Below, one piece after another: positions 1 to 5,165 of a stretch of DNA of 5,165 nt. The position numbers and the translations under genes are program-made. Under the pieces are notes generated by a model that saw only the letters and a list, made by a program, of their open reading frames with translations, was not told the DNA's origin and searched no databases. How positions within the stretch are numbered: position 1 is the stretch's first letter; every line of letters begins with the position of its first letter. This DNA is from Novosphingobium sp. (lineage in GTDB: Bacteria > Pseudomonadota > Alphaproteobacteria > Sphingomonadales > Sphingomonadaceae): contig JAQVEQ010000198.1 of the NCBI GenBank assembly GCA_028697875.1, positions 1-5,165 on the forward strand, in the 5' to 3' direction.

Positions 1-937
1 GGTGGAACATCTCCATCCCGTGCACCTTTCTCCGCCACATAGCCGCCGCCGGGCGACGCTCCATGGTGTGAATGGGGGGGGGCGTCCGCTGATCGGTTTC
101 CGCGAACAGGGATCGCACCGGACTGTCGATCTCAGGGAATGCCCCATGCTCGCGCCGGAGCTGTTCGCGCTGGTCGAGCCGTTGCGTGCGCTGCTCGCCC
201 GCCGCAAGGGCAAATACGCCGCCGATCTTACGCTCACCTTGACCGACCAGGGTGTCGATGTGGGTATCAAGGGGCTGACCTGCGAAGGGCTGGCCGAGAC
301 GGAGGCGCTGCTCGATTTCGCGCGCGATCCGGGACTGGCGCGGTTGACGCTCGATCAGGGCTTTGGCCCCGAAGCGATGTGGGAACCGGAACCCGTGACC
401 GTCTCGCTTTCGGGCGTCCCGGTCGGGTTTCCCTCGGGAGCGTTCCTGCAAGCGACGGCCGATGGCGAGGCTACGCTGGCTGCGAGTGTCCGGGAATGGC
501 TTTCGGGGGCAGGGACGATTGCCGATCTCTTCTCCGGGCTTGGCACCTTTGCCTTCGCTCTCGCAGGTTCGGCCAAGGTTCTGGCGGTCGAGGCGGCGCA
601 AGACGCGCACCTTGCCTGCAAGGCGGCTGCCGGGCGCAGGCTGGTTCCCGTTCATGCTATGCACCGCGACCTGTTTCGCAACCCGTTGCAGCCTGCCGAG
701 TTGAACCGCTTCGATGCCGTGCTGCTCGACCCGCCGCGGGCTGGCGCGCGCGAACAGGTGAAATTGCTGGCCGAAAGCACGGTTGGCCGGATCGCCTATA
801 TCAGTTGCAACCCGGTCAGCTGGGCGCGCGATGCGAAAATGCTGGCCGATGGCGGCTATCGCCTGGCCCACTTGCGTCCGGTCGGCCAGTTTCGCTGGTC
901 GACCCATGTCGAACTGGTGAGCCTGTTTATTCGCTGA
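1..937 (+). CDS. RlmD/TrmA-family RNA (uracil-C5) methyltransferase, 5'-truncated
   Basis: This is the C-terminal 311 residues of a SAM-dependent RNA m5U methyltransferase that acts on rRNA or tRNA in the cytoplasm. The reading frame is open from base 2, and its first codon (GTG) is probably an internal valine, since family members are about 400 residues and carry an N-terminal TRAM domain and cysteine cluster that would lie upstream. Residues of the fragment: FPSGAFLQAT (143-152, substrate/SAM region), ADLFSGLGTF (174-183, SAM motif I), VLAVEA (193-198, motif II), LLDPPRAGA (241-249), ISCNP (267-271) with catalytic Cys269, and HVEL (302-305) with the likely general base Glu304. The 35-residue Cys-to-Glu spacing is what I recall for E. 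coli RlmD (C389/E424). Cys47 in ECPML matches the fourth Fe-S ligand of RlmD, so an RlmD-type enzyme is favoured over TrmA. The exact RNA target cannot be told from this fragment. A nine-G tract lies at 74-82. The 3' end overlaps the convergent hydrolase gene by 11 bp. It is probably not part of the neighbouring exosortase-type cluster. Confidence 0.93.
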   Translation, partial: VEHLHPVHLSPPHSRRRATLHGVNGGGRPLIGFREQGSHRTVDLRECPMLAPELFALVEPLRALLARRKGKYAADLTLTLTDQGVDVGIKGLTCEGLAETEALLDFARDPGLARLTLDQGFGPEAMWEPEPVTVSLSGVPVGFPSGAFLQATADGEATLAASVREWLSGAGTIADLFSGLGTFAFALAGSAKVLAVEAAQDAHLACKAAAGRRLVPVHAMHRDLFRNPLQPAELNRFDAVLLDPPRAGAREQVKLLAESTVGRIAYISCNPVSWARDAKMLADGGYRLAHLRPVGQFRWSTHVELVSLFIR

Positions 938-1700
938 GAGACGCAAGTATCTGTTCGAAAAGCCAATCTGCGGATTCTTGCTCGGCAAAGGCGTGGCTTG
1001 CCCCGGGGCAGTGGGCGAGGCGCAGATCGGCCTTGTCCCATGCCGCTTCGAAGATTTGCGCGGTTCGGTCGCGTCCGGAAAGCAGAATGCGTACCCGCCC
1101 CGGAAAGGTGCGCAATCCGGTGGCCATTTCCCCGGCCAGCGTCGTCGGCGCGGGTTGCGGCTTCAAGGCGCTTGCCAAGCCGCGCATCAGCCCTTTGAAC
1201 GAGACCTTTCCACTGGCTAGCCGCCGGATTTCCGCCGGGTTGCGCAGCTTTTCCGCATAACGCGCACGGATCGCGGCGGGCGGGGGCAGGGCATCGCTCC
1301 CCTCGCTGGTCCAGGGATTGGCCAGCACCAGTGTGTCGCAGCCCGCGCCATGCGCCAGCATCAGCGCACTGGCCGCATCGCATATGCCGAATGCGGCAAT
1401 ACGCTGCAGTTGCGGCGCTTCGCGCCGGAAAGCGGTAAGTGCGGCGGCGATATCGGGCGCGCTGCTGCGGAATCCGCTATTGGTCCCGCCGCTATCGCCC
1501 ACGCCGCGGCGGTCGAAGCGGAAGACCGGATGGCCCACCGCTGCAATGCGTGCCGCGAGATGGGCTTGACCGGAAAAGGCCCCGCTGCGGATCTCGTTGC
1601 CTCCGGACACGATGAGCAAGCCACTTGCGCCGTTGGCTTCGTCGAGCGTGGCGGCCAGTTGCGCGCCTTGGCAAGCGAATGTCAGGTGCCTGCGAGTCAT
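927..1700 (-). CDS. exosortase A system-associated hydrolase 1 (alpha/beta hydrolase with Cys nucleophile)
   Basis: This is a 257-residue alpha/beta-hydrolase resembling the 'hydrolase 1, exosortase A system-associated' family. Visible motifs are an early strand and loop SGGNEIRSGAF (32-42), RFDRRGVGDSGG (61-72), the nucleophile elbow FGICDAAS (104-111) with Cys107 where most relatives have Ser, an acid candidate Asp211 in LLSGRDR (207-212), and His236 in CPGASHAF (231-238). The order Cys-Asp-His fits a complete catalytic triad like that of dienelactone hydrolases. No signal peptide or membrane segment is visible, so it is likely cytoplasmic. The ATG at 1700 is chosen because it overlaps the TGA of the upstream gene as ATGA (translational coupling) and the homologous-looking sequence begins there; the frame extends further upstream only across the neighbouring gene. 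It is last in the four-gene minus-strand unit, and its TAA lies inside the 3' end of the convergent methyltransferase gene. The substrate is unknown; a thioester or ester release role with the nearby carrier protein is inference. Confidence 0.9.
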   Translation of the reverse strand: MTRRHLTFACQGAQLAATLDEANGASGLLIVSGGNEIRSGAFSGQAHLAARIAAVGHPVFRFDRRGVGDSGGTNSGFRSSAPDIAAALTAFRREAPQLQRIAAFGICDAASALMLAHGAGCDTLVLANPWTSEGSDALPPPAAIRARYAEKLRNPAEIRRLASGKVSFKGLMRGLASALKPQPAPTTLAGEMATGLRTFPGRVRILLSGRDRTAQIFEAAWDKADLRLAHCPGASHAFAEQESADWLFEQILASLSE

Positions 1701-2377
1701 GCGCCGATGCCCATCGAGACGATCGCCGCCAGCGCGTCCACTTGTGCGGGCGCTTCGCCCGGTTCCGCGCGCAGCCATAGCCCGCTGCCGCCGATCGTCT
1801 CCTGATCGATGTCTGCCAGCCGCCCGCTGTCGTGCAGCCGGGATTGTTCGAGATCAGCGAACATGCGCGGGCCGATCCGGTATCCGGCGAGGTCGAGCCC
1901 TTCGCTACGGCCAGCCTCCAGCATTTCCTCGATCCCTTCCTCGCGCCCCGCCTCGCGCATGGCGACAAGGCGGGCCCGCATCAGCGCGCGCAGGGCATTG
2001 GCGCCGGGCTTGGGGGCATAGCGCCAGCCGGACAGTTCCGGCGGGGCGAGGATCGCGCTTGTGCGAACGGTCAGCAGGTGGGTTGCGCCGAAATGCGCCG
2101 CTGCCGCCTGCGCCGCATCCCGCCAGCTTGCCAAGGTCTGGTTTTCGAGCGGTTGCAGGCTCTCGTTGCAGCCGGGCAGGTCGGGCAGGAATGTGTCGAT
2201 CTCCGCACCGTCGAGCCTGCGCATCACTTCAACCGTGTGGCGGCGCAGCTTGTTGGCTTCTTCGAACAGGGCGGGCAGGATCAGCAGGCGGTGCGGACGG
2301 CCCTTGTCGAAGGCAAGGGCGTATTCATCCCGCGTTCCGCCCTGGGCTTGCGGGCAGGGCCACGCGGTGACGTTCAC
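1697..2377 (-). CDS. exosortase A system-associated hydrolase 2-like protein, possibly without catalytic nucleophile
   Basis: This is a 226-residue protein with an alpha/beta-hydrolase-like start: strand LLILPALFEE followed by ANKLRR (31-46), resembling the PPFAEE-N-R region of exosortase A system-associated hydrolase 2, then TFLPDLPGCNES (62-73), as after strand 4 of that fold. The place where a GxSxG elbow would be expected reads HLLTVRTSAIL (100-110), with no Gly-X-Ser/Cys-X-Gly. The C-terminal half has GYRIGPRMFADLEQ (165-178) and SGLWLRAEPGEAP (198-210). It may be a degenerate hydrolase with a binding or regulatory role, or may use another residue; Ser107 cannot be excluded. The GTG start at 2377 is the only plausible one, because an in-frame TGA (the stop of the ACP gene) lies four codons upstream. 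A convincing Shine-Dalgarno is lacking, so reinitiation after the ACP stop is likely. It ends in an ATGA overlap with hydrolase 1. The family assignment is moderately sure and the function is not known. Confidence 0.85.
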   Translation of the reverse strand: MNVTAWPCPQAQGGTRDEYALAFDKGRPHRLLILPALFEEANKLRRHTVEVMRRLDGAEIDTFLPDLPGCNESLQPLENQTLASWRDAAQAAAAHFGATHLLTVRTSAILAPPELSGWRYAPKPGANALRALMRARLVAMREAGREEGIEEMLEAGRSEGLDLAGYRIGPRMFADLEQSRLHDSGRLADIDQETIGGSGLWLRAEPGEAPAQVDALAAIVSMGIGA

Positions 2378-2387
2378 CGGGCCCGGT
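2366..2387 (-). repeat. overlapping inverted repeats at the ACP stop / hydrolase 2 start
   Basis: Bases 2376-2387 are a perfect 12-bp palindrome, ACCGGGCCCGGT, running from the last base of the ACP stop codon into the GTG start of hydrolase 2. Bases 2366-2378 form a second inverted repeat, GGTGA-CGT-TCACC, with the GTG start codon inside one arm. The two share bases 2376-2378, so in mRNA only one stem can form at a time. A role in start-site access or translational coupling is inference; chance in GC-rich DNA is possible. Confidence 0.4.
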
Positions 2388-2713
2388 CAGCCTTGCGTGC
2401 GCTTCGCTTCGGCAAAAGCCAGCAGAGCGCCATAGGTTTCCAGCAATTCGCCATCGACTTCGTCATCGTCGATCATGATGTGGAAACGGTCTTCCATTTC
2501 GGTGAGCAGAGTGGCCACCGCCATGGAATCGAGCTCGGGCAAATGGCCGAACAGGCCGGTTTCGCCGGTGAATGTGGCGACAAAGCCGGAATCGAGTCCG
2601 AGCACGTCGGACAGGACCTGACGCAGAATCGCGTCGGTCGCGGTGCCTTGCAAAGCCGGCACGCTGGCCGAACCGTCTTCAGATGTGCCGGAAATGGCTT
2701 GTTTGTGGTCCAT
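2387..2713 (-). CDS. acyl carrier protein, exosortase A cluster type
   Basis: This is a 108-residue acyl/peptidyl carrier protein. The phosphopantetheine attachment site is Ser63 in PELDSMAV (59-66), the family's DS[LM] motif at the start of helix II. Helix I is TDAILRQVLSDVLGLD (26-41), and an acidic helix III region follows: EDRFHIMIDDDEVD (73-86), then LETYGALLAFAEA (91-103). About 25 Ser/Ala/Gly-rich residues precede helix I, making the protein longer than the roughly 80 residues of a fatty-acid ACP. The ATG at 2713 is chosen over the longer open frame because GAGGGG sits 5 nt upstream and the longer frame would only cover the 3' end of the acyltransferase gene. It is co-oriented with the acyltransferase (20-nt gap) and hydrolase 2 (9-nt gap). 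It probably receives an acyl or aminoacyl group from the divergent AMP-forming ligase; that partnership is inferred from context. A phosphopantetheinyl transferase is not in the window. Confidence 0.92.
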   Translation of the reverse strand: MDHKQAISGTSEDGSASVPALQGTATDAILRQVLSDVLGLDSGFVATFTGETGLFGHLPELDSMAVATLLTEMEDRFHIMIDDDEVDGELLETYGALLAFAEAKRTQG

Positions 2714-2718
2714 GGGTA

Positions 2719-2724
2719 CCCCTC
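2719..2724 (-). promoter_or_regulatory. ribosome binding site of the acyl carrier protein gene
   Basis: On the minus strand GAGGGG ends 5 nt before the ATG at 2713. It lies in the 20-nt gap after the acyltransferase stop and decides the short ACP start over the longer open frame. It is the strongest Shine-Dalgarno in the minus-strand unit, consistent with a carrier protein needing more copies than its enzymes (inference). Confidence 0.7.
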
Positions 2725-2733
2725 GCAACCGCC

Positions 2734-3732
2734 CTAGCCAGCCGATTTGCCGGTTGCAAGCCGCCGCAGCATGCCACGCGCGATATGGGGCCAACTCGCT
2801 AGGCGTGCGGGATCGTGACAATCGAGCAGGAAACGCGGACGGACCTGCTCCATCCAGTCGGCCTTGTAGGCGTCGTTCCCGGTGCCGAAATCGACCGTCT
2901 GGACCCGGTCGCGATCGATCACATGCTCCATCAGCGCGGCGGTCAGCACCGTGCCGGCGGACAGTGGCTGTGCCTCGGGCAAGTGGGCGAGTTTATGGAT
3001 ATAGGCGGTGCCGCTTTCGGCCGTCCAGAATTGCGCGGCGACCGCATGCCCTTCGTGCCGGGCGATGCCGAGGCGCAAGTGCCCGGCGGCGCCTTCGCGT
3101 TCGGCAAAGCGGCGCAACAGGTCCGGATCGCCTTCGGCGGGCTTCCAGCTCATCTTGTAGATATCTTCGTAAGAAGACCATACTTCTTCTTGAAAATCCG
3201 TGATTATATCGATTTCGAAACGCTTCGCTTTGCGGGCGAGCGTTGTGCGCAATGGCCCGGGGCGGGTGGCGAGATAGCTAGCATAGGATCGGCCCCGGAC
3301 GGGCAACATGTGGTTGCTGTCACAGGTGGAGCGGAACGCTGCCCAGCCGGCCGTGCGGAACGCCTCTTCCAGCAGGGACGCGCTGCCGTCTTCGTCCGGC
3401 AGGGGAGCGAGGACCACGCGCCGCGCGCGTGATTTGAGGTCGCGGGCCAGCGCCGTCAGCAGCGCCAGTTCGTCTGCTCCTTCGGTAATCAGCGGGCGCC
3501 AGGTGAAGGCGTACCAGTTGGCGAGTGCGTCCAGCCGGTTCGCACTTTGCCGGAGGGCAAGTGCCGCCATGGCTCCGTTGTCGCGGTCGTCGCGCGCCAC
3601 GGCGAAAATTGCGCGGGAATCCGGGGATTCCGCCAGAAGTTCGAACCAGCCGGCATTGCCGAAGGGCCCGGCGGACACCGGTTTTGCCTCTTGCAAGACA
3701 TCGACCCTGTCGTGATAGCTGACCGCGATCAC
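2734..3732 (-). CDS. GNAT-fold acyltransferase (Acetyltransf_6, FemAB/CelD-like), exosortase A-associated
   Basis: This protein of about 332 residues resembles the FemAB-related, PEP-CTERM/exosortase-associated transferases with the Acetyltransf_6 (BioF2/CelD) double-GNAT fold. Numbering from the GTG start: basic helix RTTLARKAKRF (162-172), YKMSW (192-196), core strands GHAVAAQFW (228-236) and YIHKLAH (244-250), SAGTVL with the following helix (258-272), and the family-typical end motif VDFGTGNDAYKADW (280-293). Such proteins transfer acyl or aminoacyl groups to amines; the donor here may be the ACP encoded 20 nt downstream (inference). No membrane segment is seen. The GTG at 3732 is preferred because AAGGGGA lies 8 nt upstream and the product starts MIAVSYHD, a first beta strand. 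An in-frame ATG at 3768 would add 12 mainly basic residues, has only a weak ribosome site, and would overlap the start codon of the divergent ligase gene. It is the first gene of the minus-strand unit. An AT-rich patch lies at 3155-3225. Confidence 0.88.
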   Translation of the reverse strand: MIAVSYHDRVDVLQEAKPVSAGPFGNAGWFELLAESPDSRAIFAVARDDRDNGAMAALALRQSANRLDALANWYAFTWRPLITEGADELALLTALARDLKSRARRVVLAPLPDEDGSASLLEEAFRTAGWAAFRSTCDSNHMLPVRGRSYASYLATRPGPLRTTLARKAKRFEIDIITDFQEEVWSSYEDIYKMSWKPAEGDPDLLRRFAEREGAAGHLRLGIARHEGHAVAAQFWTAESGTAYIHKLAHLPEAQPLSAGTVLTAALMEHVIDRDRVQTVDFGTGNDAYKADWMEQVRPRFLLDCHDPARLASWPHIARGMLRRLATGKSAG

Positions 3733-3766
3733 ATCAACCGTCCCCTTCCGGAGCTTCCTTCGCCCC
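3733..3766. other. 34-bp divergent intergenic region between acyltransferase and ligase starts
   Basis: This is the only divergent gap in the window. It carries a possible ligase ribosome site (GGAG, 3750-3753, 13 nt before the ATG) and the acyltransferase ribosome site on the other strand. There is no room for two complete promoters, so promoter elements for each direction must reach into the opposite gene's 5' coding sequence or lie further upstream. No convincing -35/-10 pair was found. Confidence 0.6.
3741..3747 (-). promoter_or_regulatory. ribosome binding site supporting the GTG start of the acyltransferase
   Basis: On the minus strand AAGGGGA lies 8 nt before the GTG at 3732. This supports GTG rather than the in-frame ATG at 3768, which has no comparable purine run upstream. 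Confidence 0.55.
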
Positions 3767-5165
3767 ATGACCGTCGCGCTCGATCCGAATCCCAGGCCGA
3801 TCGACCATGTCGCCGAATATGGCGAACATGGTGCCCCGGCACTGATCCTGCGCGAGCGGACGCTTACCTATCATGACTTAAGGGGACGTATAGGGTCCTT
3901 GGCGGCGTGGTTGCAGGCCAAGGTTCCGCAGAAGGGCGCGCGCGTCGCCAGTTGGGCGGCGAAAGGCGAACTGACCTGCCTCATGCCGCTGGCGGCCGCT
4001 CGGGCGGGCCTTGTTCACGTGCCTGTCAATCCGCTGCTCAAGCACGCACAGGTCGCCCATATCCTTGCCGATAGCGGGGCAAGCCTGCTGTTGGGGAACG
4101 CGGCACGGCTTGCTTCGCTGGGGCAAGGGGATGTCCCTTCCGGATGCGATCCGGTCGAGGAAGGCGATGCGTGGGCCGGGGTGGATGCGGTGGCGTCCGG
4201 ATTGGGGCCGTCTACTGCCGATCCGGGAGAGCTTGCGGCCTTGCTCTACACCAGTGGCTCGACCGGCAGACCCAAGGGGGTGATGGTGAGCCATGCCAAC
4301 TTGTGGCTCGGCGCGGTCAGCGTGGCCAATTACCTGGGGCTGGAAGCCGACGATGTCGTGCTGGGGGTTCTCCCGCTGTCCTTCGACTACGGGCAGAACC
4401 AGCTGCTCTGCGCCTGGCGGGCGGGGGCCAGCGTGGCGCCGCTCGATTACCTGACCCCGCGCGATGTCACCAAGGCCTGCGCCAGGCACGGGATCACCAC
4501 GCTTGCGGCAGTGCCGCCGCTGTGGGTGCAACTGGCCGAACAGGACTGGCCCGCAGAGGCCACGGCTTCGATGCGCCGGCTGACAAACAGTGGCGGAGCC
4601 TTGACGCCGGAGCTTGTGACCCGTCTGCGCGGAATTTTCCCGCAGGCCCGGCTGTTTCCGATGTACGGCCTGACCGAGGCGTTCCGTTCGACTTATCTCG
4701 ACCCGGCCCTGGTCGACAGCCATCCGACCTCGATGGGCTGTGCAATTCCCTTTGCCGAAGTCCTGGTGATCGGGGATGATGGCGCGGTGACGTCGCCGGG
4801 CGAGGAGGGCGAATTGGTGCATTGCGGGCCTTTGGTTGCCTTGGGTTACTGGCATGATGCGGAGCGCACGGCGGAACGTTTTCGTCCGGCGCCGGCCTGC
4901 TCCACCTACGGCGGGAGCGCCGTCTGGTCGGGCGACAGGGTCGTGCGCGACGCAGAAGGGTTGCTCTATTTTGTCGGTCGGCGGGATGCCATGATCAAGA
5001 GCGCTGGCAACCGGATCAGCCCGCAGGAAGTGGAAGATGCCGCGCGCGCCACCGGCCTTGTGGCCGAAGCGATCGCGATCGGCGTCCCCGATGCGCGGCT
5101 GGGGCAGGCGGTGCATCTGGTCGTCCGCGCGGCGCCGGGGTCGGACGATGCCGAAGGCGCCTTGG
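3767..5165 (+). CDS. AMP-forming acyl-CoA/acyl-ACP ligase, exosortase A system-associated, 3'-truncated
   Basis: This is an ANL-superfamily adenylate-forming ligase, open for 466 codons to the window end without a stop. It activates a carboxylic acid with ATP and passes it to a thiol (CoA or a carrier protein). Motifs in order: P-loop YTSGSTGRPKGVMVSH (161-176), LPLSFDYGQNQ (203-213), TNSGGAL (274-280), A5 motif MYGLTE (299-304) with Glu304, WSGD (387-390) with Asp390 expected to bind the ribose, and hinge motif GRRDAMIKSAGNRISP (404-419) containing Lys411. The C-terminal catalytic lysine (A10) would lie beyond the window; the family is a little over 500 residues, so perhaps 50-60 residues are missing. 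The overall resemblance is to 'acyl-CoA ligase (AMP-forming), exosortase A system-associated'. The substrate cannot be read from the sequence. The ATG at 3767 is used with a poorly spaced GGAG at 3750-3753. It is transcribed divergently from the acyltransferase-ACP-hydrolase unit. A PLP-dependent decarboxylase often follows in this type of cluster; that lies outside the window. Confidence 0.94.
   Translation, partial: MTVALDPNPRPIDHVAEYGEHGAPALILRERTLTYHDLRGRIGSLAAWLQAKVPQKGARVASWAAKGELTCLMPLAAARAGLVHVPVNPLLKHAQVAHILADSGASLLLGNAARLASLGQGDVPSGCDPVEEGDAWAGVDAVASGLGPSTADPGELAALLYTSGSTGRPKGVMVSHANLWLGAVSVANYLGLEADDVVLGVLPLSFDYGQNQLLCAWRAGASVAPLDYLTPRDVTKACARHGITTLAAVPPLWVQLAEQDWPAEATASMRRLTNSGGALTPELVTRLRGIFPQARLFPMYGLTEAFRSTYLDPALVDSHPTSMGCAIPFAEVLVIGDDGAVTSPGEEGELVHCGPLVALGYWHDAERTAERFRPAPACSTYGGSAVWSGDRVVRDAEGLLYFVGRRDAMIKSAGNRISPQEVEDAARATGLVAEAIAIGVPDARLGQAVHLVVRAAPGSDDAEGAL

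Noticed and set aside
965..976. AATC-TGCG-GATT inverted repeat after the methyltransferase stop as a terminator
   Set aside because: The stem is only four base pairs with no T-run, and it lies within hydrolase 1 coding sequence.
139..1260. Long plus-strand open frame overlapping the methyltransferase and hydrolase 1 genes
   Set aside because: It gives an Arg/Ala/Gly-rich translation without motifs, in the shadow of two genes with complete catalytic motifs; it is typical of GC-rich DNA.
1701..1778. 26-residue N-terminal extension of hydrolase 1
   Set aside because: It is Arg/Gly-rich and lies wholly inside hydrolase 2, and the ATGA overlap at 1697-1700 gives a natural coupled start.
1832..2737. 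Long plus-strand open frame opposite hydrolase 2 and the ACP
   Set aside because: It is antisense to two well-supported genes and its translation shows no recognisable domain.
2714..2821. N-terminal extension of the acyl carrier protein into the acyltransferase gene
   Set aside because: The ATG at 2713 has a strong, well-spaced ribosome site, and the extension only reads the acyltransferase 3' end in another frame.
3691..3719. TTGCAA, 17-bp spacer, GATAGC upstream of the ligase on the plus strand as a possible promoter
   Set aside because: The -35 matches only four of six and the -10 only three of six consensus bases. It lies within the acyltransferase coding region, and such matches are expected by chance.
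3878..5116. 412-codon minus-strand open frame opposite the ligase
   Set aside because: The plus strand carries an uninterrupted adenylate-forming ligase with all expected motifs in order. The minus frame is rich in His/Arg/Gly/Pro without a domain and is an antisense shadow.

Overview
The window is GC-rich, densely coding DNA with no tRNA, rRNA, CRISPR array or mobile element that I can see, and no non-coding stretch longer than a few tens of bases. Protein style and gene content suggest an alphaproteobacterium of the Sphingomonadales (Sphingomonas/Novosphingobium/Erythrobacter type). This is inferred from remembered family resemblance, not from a database search.

Layout: (1) bases 1-937, plus strand, hold the 3' part of an RlmD/TrmA-family RNA uracil-C5 methyltransferase, a housekeeping gene. 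(2) Bases 927-3732, minus strand, hold a compact four-gene transcription unit read in the order GNAT/FemAB-like acyltransferase (2734-3732), acyl carrier protein (2387-2713), 'hydrolase 2' (1697-2377), 'hydrolase 1' (927-1700). The joints are 20 nt, 9 nt and a 4-nt ATGA overlap. The last gene runs 11 bp into the 3' end of the methyltransferase gene. (3) From base 3767 to the window end, plus strand, lies a divergently transcribed AMP-forming acyl-CoA/acyl-ACP ligase, cut off by the window before its stop.

The five non-methyltransferase genes match the accessory set known to accompany exosortase A / PEP-CTERM exopolysaccharide loci: AMP-forming ligase, carrier protein, Acetyltransf_6/FemAB-like transferase and the two exosortase A system-associated hydrolases. 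A PLP-dependent decarboxylase and the exosortase itself are often nearby but would be outside this window. A plausible but unproven pathway is that the ligase activates a carboxylic or amino acid, the substrate is carried on the phosphopantetheine of the ACP at Ser63, the GNAT-fold enzyme transfers it to an acceptor, and the hydrolases trim or release products. The chemistry of this module is, to my knowledge, unassigned, so it is the most interesting part of the window.

Smaller points of interest are a Cys nucleophile in hydrolase 1, no visible nucleophile elbow in hydrolase 2, an in-frame ACP/hydrolase 2 junction with two overlapping stems at the start codon, a 34-bp divergent start region with almost no promoter space, and a nine-G tract in the methyltransferase gene.
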